Source: Streptomyces sp. NBRC 109706 (lineage in GTDB: Bacteria > Actinomycetota > Actinomycetes > Streptomycetales > Streptomycetaceae). Taken from it: DNA of 64,000 nucleotides. Both the position numbers and the translations under genes were made by a program. This document shows positions 8,590 through 16,637 of this stretch, piece by piece (the first letter of the stretch is position 1; every line of letters begins with the position of its first letter). Below the pieces are notes generated by a model. It did not search any database, was not told the DNA's origin, and saw nothing but the letters and a program-made list of their open reading frames with translations. The DNA lies in the NCBI RefSeq assembly GCF_000974485.1, contig NZ_BBOM01000008.1:372001-436000 (forward strand). The letters are read 5' to 3'.

Positions 8590-10611
8590 CTAGCCGGTCC
8601 CCCCATGCTCCACCGCTCCGGTCAGCCCATCCGCCGCCGGCTCGGCGTCGCCCCGTGGCGACGGCACCGGGCGGAACTGGGCGGCCTGGAGATCGTGCAA
8701 CTCCCGGAAGTGCCCGCCCTCCGGCCGGGACAGCAGCTCCTCGGGGGTGCCGGACTCCACGAGTCGGCCCTCGTGCAGCACATGCACCACATCGGCGTGG
8801 CGCACCGAGGCCATCCGATGGGTGATCAGCACGACCGTCTCGCCCTGGTCGGCGAGCGATCTGATCTGCTCGAAGACCCGCTGCTCCGCCCGCGCGTCCA
8901 GCGCCGCCGTCGGTTCGTCCACCACCAGCAGCGGAGCGTCGCGATAGTGCGCCCTGGCGATGCCCAACCGCTGCCACTGCCCGCCGGAGAGCTGATGGCC
9001 GCCCTGGAAGGTCCGGGAGAGCAGTGTGCCCCAGCCCCCGGGCAGCCCCGCGATCATCTCCTCGATGCCGGCATGGCCGGCGGACTGCGCCAACCTCCCC
9101 TCGTCCACCGGGACTTCCGTCCGGGAGATGGTGGTGTTCACCCGGGCGGTCATCGGCCAGCGGTAGTGGTCCTGGTGCACGATGGAGCAGTGCCGGAAGA
9201 CCGCCTGGCGGTCCAGCTCGGCCACGTCGATGTCGTTCCAGCGGATCGTGCCGCTCTGCGGCAGGTAGAGCCCGCAGAGCAGCTTGGCCAGGGTGCTCTT
9301 GCCCGAGCCGTTCTCCCCGACCAGGGCCACCACCGCGCCACGGTCCATCGGCATGGTGAGTGACACGTCCCGTAGCACGGGCTCTCCCGAGCCTCCCGGG
9401 TAGTGGAAGGTCACCCGCTCGAAGCTGATCTCCCGCACCTTCCGGGGCAGGGGCCGGCCGCCCTCGGGCATCCTGCGATGCTCGGACTCCCGCATCAGCC
9501 GATCAAGATCGCCCACATACAGCGACTCCTCGTGCAGATAGTTGATCTGCCGCACCAGGCTGTCCAGGTTTCCCGTGCCGCTGCGGATGGCCAACACCGC
9601 CGTGCCGGCGGCGGCCAGCGCCATCGTGCCGGTCCAGAGCAGCCCGGCCAACAGCAGATAGGTGCCCAGGGTGGCGATGCCCGTGCAGAGGGCGGCCAGC
9701 ACCTCGGTGCGCGCCGCCAGCCGGGCGAGCCGGGCCTGCTCGTTCTCCTGGCTGATCGACATGCCACGGAAGTGCCGCAGCAGATAGGGCCCCACGCCGT
9801 GCACCCGGATCTCCGGCGCCGCGTCGGTGTCCGTCACCAGCCGGCTCAACATGCCGGCCGCCCTGCCGTGTTGCACCCAGCGGTGGAAGCTGCGGTAGCG
9901 ACGACGCGCCACGCTCAGGGTGGCCCAGGCGCGCGGCAGCACGATCAGGGCCAGCATCGGCAGCAGGGCCGGATGCAGGGCGGTCAGCACGGTGGCCGCG
10001 GCCAGCAGGGACAACAGCGCACCGACGACGGAGACGCTGTGACGGATCATGTTGCGCGCCGAAGTCGCCCCGTACTGGGCCGACTCCAGCAGCCGATGGA
10101 AGTCGTCGTCCTCCATGGCCGACATCTCCACCTGGTAGGCCCGCTCCAGATAGCGTTCCCTCGCGAGCCGTTCGACCTTGGGCTCCAGAGGGCCGGTGAG
10201 CATGGTCGACAGCGCGCCGCAGAGCGCGCCCAGCCCGGCCACACAGGCCAGCAGCACGGCGACGGGCAGGGCGTCGCGCAGCCGGTCGGTGATCTCGCCG
10301 CCGGCCAGCAGCCTGGTCAACAGCCAGTTGACCCCCAGCAGGCCAAGGGCCTGACAGACGCCGGATGTCAGCTCGGCCAACGCGACCCGGACGGTGGCGC
10401 TCCGGTCGGCCCGCCAGGCGAGGCCGACCGCGCGGCCCACCAGACGCGGCATCTGACGGACCATGGTGCGCAGATCCAACTGGAAGCGCTCGCCCTCGTG
10501 CCGCGCCCAGGAGGTGTCATAGACGAGCTGGCCGCCGAACAGCTCCCGTTCGGATTCGGACACCTCGACCTCGGGGCCAAGATCCTCCGACGCTTTGCGG
10601 CGTGCTCTCAT
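8590..10611 (-). CDS. ABC exporter, fused permease-ATPase half-transporter
   Basis: A 673-residue protein with about six membrane helices (residues 55-345), then a nucleotide-binding domain (about 385-640). It has Walker A GENGSGKST, signature LSGGQWQRLGIA, Walker B LLVVDEPTAALD and switch His in VLITHR. This is the layout of a type IV exporter that works as a dimer. The cargo may be a lipid, peptide or drug and is not identifiable. The N-terminus contains an acidic cytoplasmic stretch (GPEVEVSESERELFGG). The ATG at 10611 has GGAGAGGAG about seven bases upstream. It is single, with no partner half-transporter beside it. The tail after the ATPase domain is Pro/Ala-rich and probably disordered. 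Confidence 0.9.
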   Translation of the reverse strand: MRARRKASEDLGPEVEVSESERELFGGQLVYDTSWARHEGERFQLDLRTMVRQMPRLVGRAVGLAWRADRSATVRVALAELTSGVCQALGLLGVNWLLTRLLAGGEITDRLRDALPVAVLLACVAGLGALCGALSTMLTGPLEPKVERLARERYLERAYQVEMSAMEDDDFHRLLESAQYGATSARNMIRHSVSVVGALLSLLAAATVLTALHPALLPMLALIVLPRAWATLSVARRRYRSFHRWVQHGRAAGMLSRLVTDTDAAPEIRVHGVGPYLLRHFRGMSISQENEQARLARLAARTEVLAALCTGIATLGTYLLLAGLLWTGTMALAAAGTAVLAIRSGTGNLDSLVRQINYLHEESLYVGDLDRLMRESEHRRMPEGGRPLPRKVREISFERVTFHYPGGSGEPVLRDVSLTMPMDRGAVVALVGENGSGKSTLAKLLCGLYLPQSGTIRWNDIDVAELDRQAVFRHCSIVHQDHYRWPMTARVNTTISRTEVPVDEGRLAQSAGHAGIEEMIAGLPGGWGTLLSRTFQGGHQLSGGQWQRLGIARAHYRDAPLLVVDEPTAALDARAEQRVFEQIRSLADQGETVVLITHRMASVRHADVVHVLHEGRLVESGTPEELLSRPEGGHFRELHDLQAAQFRPVPSPRGDAEPAADGLTGAVEHGGTG

Positions 10612-11276
10612 CGGCCGCTCCTCTCCGGTGCGGGAGCGCGGTACGGGATCGGTGGTTCGGGGGGACGCATGGCATCGCCTCTTCCGGAAGGGACGGGAAA
10701 CGGCACGGCGAACAGGCGTCGACAGCAGCCGACTTGGTCGCCCTGGGTGATGCGTCGGCTACTTTATGGTTTGGGTCTGACAGCCGTCCGGCTATTTCGC
10801 CGCCGCCATCGCCTCTCGGTGGCCAGTTACCGTGCATTCCGGTATGGCGGCCGATGGGGCTCCGCGAGATGTGCGACAGGGAAGCGAACAGTGCCTCTTC
10901 CGTTCGCCTACGTGTTCGCCTGGGCGTCGCGGATCGTTGCACCGGCCAACCGGGGCCCGGGGGTTGTGGCCGCGTCCGGCCACCCCCGCTTTCCGAGCCG
11001 CCCGCCTGCGGCAGCTGGGCCGACGGCCCGAGCGGGCCGACGAAAATCGGCCAACTCACCGGCGGCGCGCGGCAGTCATCGACGCGCCCCCGGCGCACAT
11101 CCACCGACGCCGCGAGCGCGCCCCGCTCCCTCCCCGGTGGCGCTCCCGGGCGGTCGTCACTGTCAGTGACGGCTCGTACGATGTGGGTCAGATCTGGGCG
11201 AGCCTCCCTGGCGCGTCCGTGAACGGAGGTCGGATCGATGGCTGACACCCCTGTCCGCCCCACTGGGCGGCGCGGG
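10612..11276. other. Gene-free region between ABC exporter and SNF2 helicase
   Basis: I found no convincing gene on either strand; the open frames lack ribosome sites and family features. A relatively A+T-rich patch lies around 10755-10800. A nested inverted repeat follows, with GCCGCCAT (10802-10809) pairing with ATGGCGGC (10844-10851) and TACCG/CGGTA inside. It sits upstream of the exporter and could be part of its control region. Confidence 0.35.
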
Positions 11277-13607
11277 CTAATGACGCGGCGCCCGCTTGTC
11301 GGTCTCCGCGCCGGTCCCGTAGCCCTCGCCGTCGCTGCCGTCGCTGCCGTCGCTGCCGTCGCTGCCGTCGCTGCCGTCCTGGCCGTCCTGGCCGGCCGGA
11401 TCGGCCGGGCCTGTGGCCTCGCTCGCCGCCGGCTCGGGGCCGGTCGTGGCAAGGCGGCGCTGCTCGTCCTCCACGATGCGGCGGGCCAGGGCGGCGTCCG
11501 AGAGATCGACCGCTTCGTCGGCGGAGGCCGCGGTGGCGCTGCGTCGGGCATACGCGTCGAACAGACGCTCCTTGCGGGCGAGCAGCGCCAGCATGCGCTG
11601 GTCCACGCTGTCGGTTGCCAGCAGTCGGTGCACCTGGACACGGCGAACCTGGCCCATCCGGTGGGCGCGGGCCACGGCCTGGCTCTCCCACGTCGGCTTC
11701 ACCTGCGGCTCACAGAGGATCACCACGGAAGCGGCCTGCGCGTTGAGCCCCACGCCGCCGGCCTGGATCTGGCACAGCAGCACCGCGTGCCCGTCGACGG
11801 CGGCGAACCGGTCCACCAGTTCCTGCCGCGCGGCCGCGCCGAGCCGCCCGTCGACCGGGCCGAGCGGGGCGGGCTCCAGCGCGTCTCCCACGGTTCTCAG
11901 CACATCCCGGAAGAAGGAGAACACCAGCACCTTCAGTCCGTTGGCCGCGGCTTCGGCGACGATCTCCCGCAGCCGCCCCAGTTTCGCCGAGGTGGCCGGG
12001 GCGGCGTAGCCCGCTCGCCGCATCGCCATGAAGTTGCCCTGGGCCACGGCTGCCCGATAGGCCGCCAGATCCCCCGGCGAGAACTCCTCCCACTCGTCCA
12101 CCCGCACCAACTCGGGCAGTTCCGTGAGTACATCCCGCTGGTTCCGCCGCAGATAGACAGGCGCCACGGAGCGGCGGAACGCCCGTGCACCCGCGACGGC
12201 CTTGCGATGGTGGACCTCCTCCACCAGTTCGGGACGCAGATAGCGCACCAGTTCGCGGAACTCCTCCACGCGGTTCTCCATGGGGGTCCCGGTCAGAAAC
12301 AGCACCCGGTCCACCCGTTCCGTCCAGCCGGCGACGGCCAACGACCGTTGGGTGCCACGGTTCTTGACGAAATGAGCCTCGTCCAGCACCAGCATGGCCA
12401 CCTCCGGTCCCGGCGCGTCGGGGCCTGGCAGCGCGCGCAGCCCGTCGAAGGTGGTGACGGCGACTCCGCCGTGCTCGGCCCACTCCGCGCGGCTCGCCTC
12501 GCGCTCCTGGCCGTGCAGCCGGAAGGCAGGAAGCGTGCTGCGCTCCTCGATCTCCCGTATCCAGTTCACCAGCACGCTCGCCGGCACCACCACCAGGAAG
12601 TGCCGCGCCCCCTCGGCGCGCAGATGGGCGAGCACCGCGACAGCCTGCACCGTCTTGCCCAGTCCCATCTCGTCGCCGAGAATCGCGCGTCGCCGTGCCA
12701 ACGCGAACCTGGCGCCGAAGCTCTGGTAACCGCGCAGCGCCACTCGACGATGTGTGTCGTCCAGGGGCTGCCGGCGGACCTGTGCGACCACTTCGCCTGG
12801 GAGGAAGCCCTCGGCTCCCTCCCAGGCGCCCGAAGCGGAGGACAGCTCCCCGAGCACGGTGTGGTACTCGGCCGCCCGGGAGGCGAAGTCCAGCCACGCC
12901 GCGGCCTCGGACGGCGGCTCGCGCAGCAGGTCGGCCGAGGCTTGCGCGAGCAGCGTCGGCACGTCCCGCTCCTGGGCCTCCCGCAGGGTCTCGGCCAGCC
13001 GAGGGAGCGCCTCGCGCGCCGAGGCACGCCCCCGGCGACCGGCCACCAGCATGCGCAACCGGCCGGACGCCGGGCGCGTGTCGGCCAGCAGCGCGCTCAC
13101 CTCGCGCGCCACCCGTTCCGCCGTCTCCACCGTGCGAGCCAGCTCGGGGCCGGCGGCGACCAGCCGGCCCAAGGCGACCACCAGGGCCGTGTGGCGGGGA
13201 TCGTCCCCTCGCTCGATGTCGAGCCGGACGGTCACCGTCTCCTCCGCGGCGCCCGCGATCTGTCGTGCGGCGGCCTTGGCATGCCGCGCCGTCTGTTCAC
13301 CGACTCCGGGAATCCGCCGGAGCCGGTACTCGGTGGCCTCGGCGATCCGGCCGACCGTGTCGAGGCCGGCGTCCTCGAAGGCGCCGATCCGCAGCCGGCC
13401 GGAGGTCACCTCGCGCAGCCGCGACACGGGGATGCGGTCCAACTCCGCCTGTACCAGTTCGGCCACCAGCGGCGTCAACGCGGCCCGCGCCTCGGCACCC
13501 GCCCAGGCGCGATCCCGCGTCACGGCCTCGGCCGCGAAGAGCAACGCGTCGGCCCGGGCGCGGAGTTCGCGTACGGTGCGCCCGGCCCGCCAGTTGACCT
13601 CGACCAT
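11277..13607 (-). CDS. SNF2-family DEAD/DEAH-box helicase
   Basis: A 776-residue nucleic-acid-dependent ATPase. Residues 98-115 (RIPGVGEQTARHAKAA) form a helix-hairpin-helix typical of DNA contact. The SNF2 core follows with Walker A ILGDEMGLGKT (309-319), DEAH at 409-412 (VLDEAHFVKN), and motif III LTGTPMEN. The C-terminal helicase domain contains QAGGVGLNAQ and the motif VI stretch AVARAHRMGQ. The protein ends in a low-complexity tail with GSD repeats encoded by a 9-bp tandem repeat, likely disordered and length-variable. Such proteins remodel protein-DNA complexes in repair or conflict. No partner nuclease or methylase lies beside it. The upstream ribosome site is weak (GGGGGCG). Confidence 0.88.
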   Translation of the reverse strand: MVEVNWRAGRTVRELRARADALLFAAEAVTRDRAWAGAEARAALTPLVAELVQAELDRIPVSRLREVTSGRLRIGAFEDAGLDTVGRIAEATEYRLRRIPGVGEQTARHAKAAARQIAGAAEETVTVRLDIERGDDPRHTALVVALGRLVAAGPELARTVETAERVAREVSALLADTRPASGRLRMLVAGRRGRASAREALPRLAETLREAQERDVPTLLAQASADLLREPPSEAAAWLDFASRAAEYHTVLGELSSASGAWEGAEGFLPGEVVAQVRRQPLDDTHRRVALRGYQSFGARFALARRRAILGDEMGLGKTVQAVAVLAHLRAEGARHFLVVVPASVLVNWIREIEERSTLPAFRLHGQEREASRAEWAEHGGVAVTTFDGLRALPGPDAPGPEVAMLVLDEAHFVKNRGTQRSLAVAGWTERVDRVLFLTGTPMENRVEEFRELVRYLRPELVEEVHHRKAVAGARAFRRSVAPVYLRRNQRDVLTELPELVRVDEWEEFSPGDLAAYRAAVAQGNFMAMRRAGYAAPATSAKLGRLREIVAEAAANGLKVLVFSFFRDVLRTVGDALEPAPLGPVDGRLGAAARQELVDRFAAVDGHAVLLCQIQAGGVGLNAQAASVVILCEPQVKPTWESQAVARAHRMGQVRRVQVHRLLATDSVDQRMLALLARKERLFDAYARRSATAASADEAVDLSDAALARRIVEDEQRRLATTGPEPAASEATGPADPAGQDGQDGSDGSDGSDGSDGSDGEGYGTGAETDKRAPRH
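11330..11393. repeat. 9-bp tandem repeat in the SNF2 tail
   Basis: The unit GTCGCTGCC is repeated about five times, then two diverged copies (GTCCTGGCC). On the coding strand it gives repeated Gly-Ser-Asp, then Gly-Gln-Asp. The unit is a multiple of three, so copy-number change would alter tail length without a frameshift. Confidence 0.85.
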
Positions 13608-13688
13608 CGCGCCCCCGTCTCGCCCGTCGACCCCCGGAAACCATCATGGTCCACCGGCGGCCGTGCCTCCTCGCGGGGGCGGGTCGGC

Positions 13689-14864
13689 TCACCTCCGCAG
13701 CGGCTTGGGTCCGGGTTGCCGCAGGCCGCCGGCGGACAAGCCGACGACCAGGGCGCCCGCCACCAGCGACACGCTCAGCCAGGCCGGCGCCCGATAGCCG
13801 AGACCGGCGTCGAGGGCCAGCCCACCGGCCCAAGGGCCCAGCGCCGCACCGACGTTGAACGCCGCGGTGGCGAACCCGCCGGCCAGCCGGGGCGCGTCGG
13901 TCGCGGCGTAGAGCACCATCGAGATCAGCGTCGAGCCCACGGCGAAGGACAACGCGCCCTGGACGAAGGCCAGAACGAGCAACGCCGCCGGCTCACCGGC
14001 GGTCAGGGCCAGCGTTCCCCAGCCCAGCAGCAGGGCGGGACCACCGATCAGCAGCAGCGCACCGGACCGGGTGTCGGCCAGCCGCCCGGCGATCGTCACC
14101 CCGACGAAGGACCCCAGGCCGAACAGCGCCAGCACGCCGGGCACCCAGGCATCCGCCAGGCTGCCGACCTCGGTGGCCAGCGGCGCCAGATAGGTGAAGG
14201 CACAGAACGTGGCACCGTTCACCAGCGCGCCCAGCGCCAGCACCAGCAGCAGCGCCGGGCGCCGCAGGGCGCGCAGTTCGGCACGGGCGCCGCCGCCCGC
14301 CCCCGTCACGCTTTCCGGCGCACCGGCCGGCACGGAGCGGGGAATGGCGAGCAGCGCGGGCACCGACACCAAGGCGACGGCCCAGAACGCGGCGCGCCAG
14401 CCCCAGAGTTGGCCCAGCAGCGCACCGCAGGGGACCCCCACCACACAGGCGGAGGTGACCCCGCCCAACAGCACGGCGGTGGCCCGCGCCTTGGCGTCCG
14501 GGGCCACCATCGCGGTCGCGGCGACCAGCGCCACCGCCAGAAAACCGGCGTTGGCCAGGGCCCCGACGACCCGGGTGGCCAACAGCAGCGGATAGCTGGT
14601 GGTCAACGCCCCCAGCACATGGCTCAGCAGAAAGACCGCGAGAAAGCCCCACAGCGCCGCGCGCCGCGACCAGCGCAGGCTCAGCAGGGCCATCGCGGGC
14701 GCCCCCACGATCATTCCGACGGCGAACGCCGAGGTCAGCGAGCCGGCGGCGGATACGGACACGTCCAGGTCGGCGGCGATCTCCGGGACAAGACCGGCCA
14801 ACATGAACTCGGACGTCCCCTGGGCGAAGACCGCGAGGCCCAGCAGGAAAACAGCGAATGGCAC
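13689..14864 (-). CDS. MFS efflux transporter (DHA1, Cmx/CmlR-like)
   Basis: A 391-residue integral membrane protein with about 12 helices. It begins PFAVFLLGLAVFAQGTSEFMLAGLVPEIAADL, the signature region of actinobacterial chloramphenicol-type DHA1 exporters. The motif LSLRWSRRAALW fits the loop 2-3 motif, and GFLAVALVAAT fits helix 5. It probably expels a small hydrophobic compound by proton exchange; resistance to chloramphenicol is only a family possibility. I chose the GTG at 14864 because GGAG lies eight bases upstream; an ATG at 14885 has no ribosome site. A near-direct repeat ATCGACACGG appears twice just upstream (14888-14911), a possible regulator site. Confidence 0.82.
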   Translation of the reverse strand: MPFAVFLLGLAVFAQGTSEFMLAGLVPEIAADLDVSVSAAGSLTSAFAVGMIVGAPAMALLSLRWSRRAALWGFLAVFLLSHVLGALTTSYPLLLATRVVGALANAGFLAVALVAATAMVAPDAKARATAVLLGGVTSACVVGVPCGALLGQLWGWRAAFWAVALVSVPALLAIPRSVPAGAPESVTGAGGGARAELRALRRPALLLVLALGALVNGATFCAFTYLAPLATEVGSLADAWVPGVLALFGLGSFVGVTIAGRLADTRSGALLLIGGPALLLGWGTLALTAGEPAALLVLAFVQGALSFAVGSTLISMVLYAATDAPRLAGGFATAAFNVGAALGPWAGGLALDAGLGYRAPAWLSVSLVAGALVVGLSAGGLRQPGPKPLRR

Positions 14865-14885
14865 GACAACACTCCACAACCACAT

Positions 14886-15362
14886 CGTGGATCGACACGG
14901 AGAATCGACACGGCGACCGGCGAACCGGGCAGCGGAGCGTTCCGGCGGGAACGGAGCAACGTCGAGCTGGAGAGAGCTGGAAAGAGCCGGAAGGAGCCGG
15001 AGAGAGACCGTCAGGCGGCCACCGCGCGAGAGCGGCCCAGGGGCGGGAAGGCCCGAGGGCGAGAGAAACCCCGGGGAAACCCCAGGAGTTCGCGATCCGG
15101 TGGCAGGGGTCGGGCACGGGCCGCCCGGCGCCCGGCTGACGGGCGCGGCGGTGGTGTGGGACGACGGGAAGCCACCGGGGGACGGTGGCTAGCGTCTGGA
15201 CGACTCCGGGCTGGACACGGGAGGCAGCCTAGCCACCCCGCCGGGCCCCCGTCGAACCGCTTCCTCGCGCGCCGGCCCGTCCGGCCAGCGGGCACCCCGG
15301 CCTTCCAGGGGCGGCCCGTCGTTAGACTGGCGCCGCCTTCGACCAGCCGCACAGGGAGTGAC
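14886..15362. other. Intergenic region with purine-rich degenerate repeats
   Basis: No gene is seen. Between about 14965 and 15010 the plus strand is a degenerate array of GAGCTGGA / GAGCCGGA units rich in AGAG. Just before the next gene, GTTAGACT (15322-15329) could serve as a -10 box. Confidence 0.35.
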
Positions 15363-16121
15363 GTGTCCGCTACCACCCTCGATCCCGACGACCTCAAGGC
15401 CCCCGAGGATCTGGCGGCCTGGCTGGCCACCGCGACGGTGGCTCCCGAGATCGGCGCGCTCCGCCCCGACTACCGGGCGTTGCTGATCGCCGCGGACGGG
15501 CTGCTCCCCGGCCCCAGCGACGAGATCAGCGAGCGGCTGCTCGCCGGGGCCGAGAACGAGGCCAGGGCGCGGTTCGCCGACACCCCGCACGGCGAGCACC
15601 CGCATCTCGTGGCCTGGCACGAGGCGTTCCGGGCCGCCGGCGCCAAGCCCAAGCGCACCCGTCCCAGCGCGGACGCGCTGCTGCGCCGGCTGGCCACCGG
15701 GCTGCCCCGCGTCAACCGCCTCACGGACATCTACAACGCCGTCTCCATCGCCCATGTGGTGCCGCTCGGTGGGGAGGATCTCGACCACTACCGGGGCGCG
15801 CCCCGGCTGGTGCGGGCCACCGGCGACGAGACCTTCGACACCACGGCGAACGGCGAGTCCGTGGTGGAGTCGCCCGATCCGGGAGAGGTGGTCTGGCGCG
15901 ACGGCGTCGGCGTCACCTGCCGCCGGTGGAACTGGCGCCAGTGCACGCGGACCCAGCTCACCGACACCACCACCCGCGCGCTCTTCGTCCTGGACGCGCT
16001 GGGGCCCATGGACGACGAGGCCCTGGAGCGCGCCGGCGACGCCCTGGTCGACGGTCTCCGCGCGGCCAGCCCTCGGCTGCGCGTCGTCACCCGTCTCGTC
16101 CCCGCGTCAACGGCGGGCTGA
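15363..16121 (+). CDS. B3/B4 tRNA-editing-domain protein
   Basis: A 252-residue stand-alone B3/B4 domain, related to the editing module of the phenylalanyl-tRNA synthetase beta subunit. Typical family segments are KPKRTRPSADALLRRL, RVNRLTDIYNAVSIAHVVPLGGEDLD and GEVVWRDGVGVTCRRWNWRQC. It may hydrolyse mischarged tRNAs or bind an aminoacyl-type substrate, but free-standing members are uncharacterised. The GTG start at 15363 is preceded by AGGGAG four bases away; the frame is open far upstream but reads as non-coding there. The neighbours do not suggest a pathway. Confidence 0.8.
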   Translation: MSATTLDPDDLKAPEDLAAWLATATVAPEIGALRPDYRALLIAADGLLPGPSDEISERLLAGAENEARARFADTPHGEHPHLVAWHEAFRAAGAKPKRTRPSADALLRRLATGLPRVNRLTDIYNAVSIAHVVPLGGEDLDHYRGAPRLVRATGDETFDTTANGESVVESPDPGEVVWRDGVGVTCRRWNWRQCTRTQLTDTTTRALFVLDALGPMDDEALERAGDALVDGLRAASPRLRVVTRLVPASTAG

Positions 16122-16637
16122 CAAGCGGGAGTTGTCAACGGCTCGACGCCCCTTCGACGGGGCGTGGCGGGGCATGCCCTCTGGTTGACCGGCGCTCTGC
16201 TGTGCGAAAGTCCTTTTAGGCCATCGCTGACGGAAGTGGTAAGTCGCCGCAGGGGCGAGCGGGCCGGCCGCCTGGGGGCGCTGGTGTGGTTGCGAGTACG
16301 AGATCCGTGGGATGCGAGGGGCGGCGGGCGACGGGGCCCCCGGCCCCGCCGCGGGATCCGCCGACGCCCGTCCCGCTTCCGGGCGATGCCAACTCTCCGC
16401 GATGGTGCGGATATCCGGGCGAAGGCCGCTTTGTCCACCTCTCTCCTCGGGGCCGTGCCGGGGGTCGGTCCGCGCCGCCCAGGCGGCGGTGCCAGGCTCC
16501 GCGGGGGCGCAGAGGAGGCTCATATGTGCCGTAACACGGCATCCACTCAGCCTCAATGCTTGGTGGAGGGTGTGAAATGGCAACATCAACCGGGCCTCAC
16601 ACGGTGGACGAGGAGGTACCGGGCGATGTGATGTGCC
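16122..16637. other. Gene-free region before the STAND NTPase
   Basis: I see no gene with family features. A short frame from an ATG at 16577 (GGAGGG eight bases upstream) runs into the next gene in another frame and is probably spurious. It could be a translational leader. No clear promoter was found; the sequence around 16210-16245 is less G+C-rich than its surroundings. Confidence 0.3.

Noticed and set aside
10612..11276. Possible small precursor-peptide gene next to the ABC exporter
   Set aside because: None of the short frames has a ribosome site plus a leader/core composition typical of ribosomally made peptides. No modification enzyme lies nearby.
11238..16121. 1627-codon open frame on the plus strand across the SNF2 and MFS genes
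   Set aside because: It is antisense to two clearly recognisable genes. Its translation is Gln/Arg/Gly-rich without domains, as expected from high-G+C third-position bias. Only its last 253 codons (from 15363) are a real gene.
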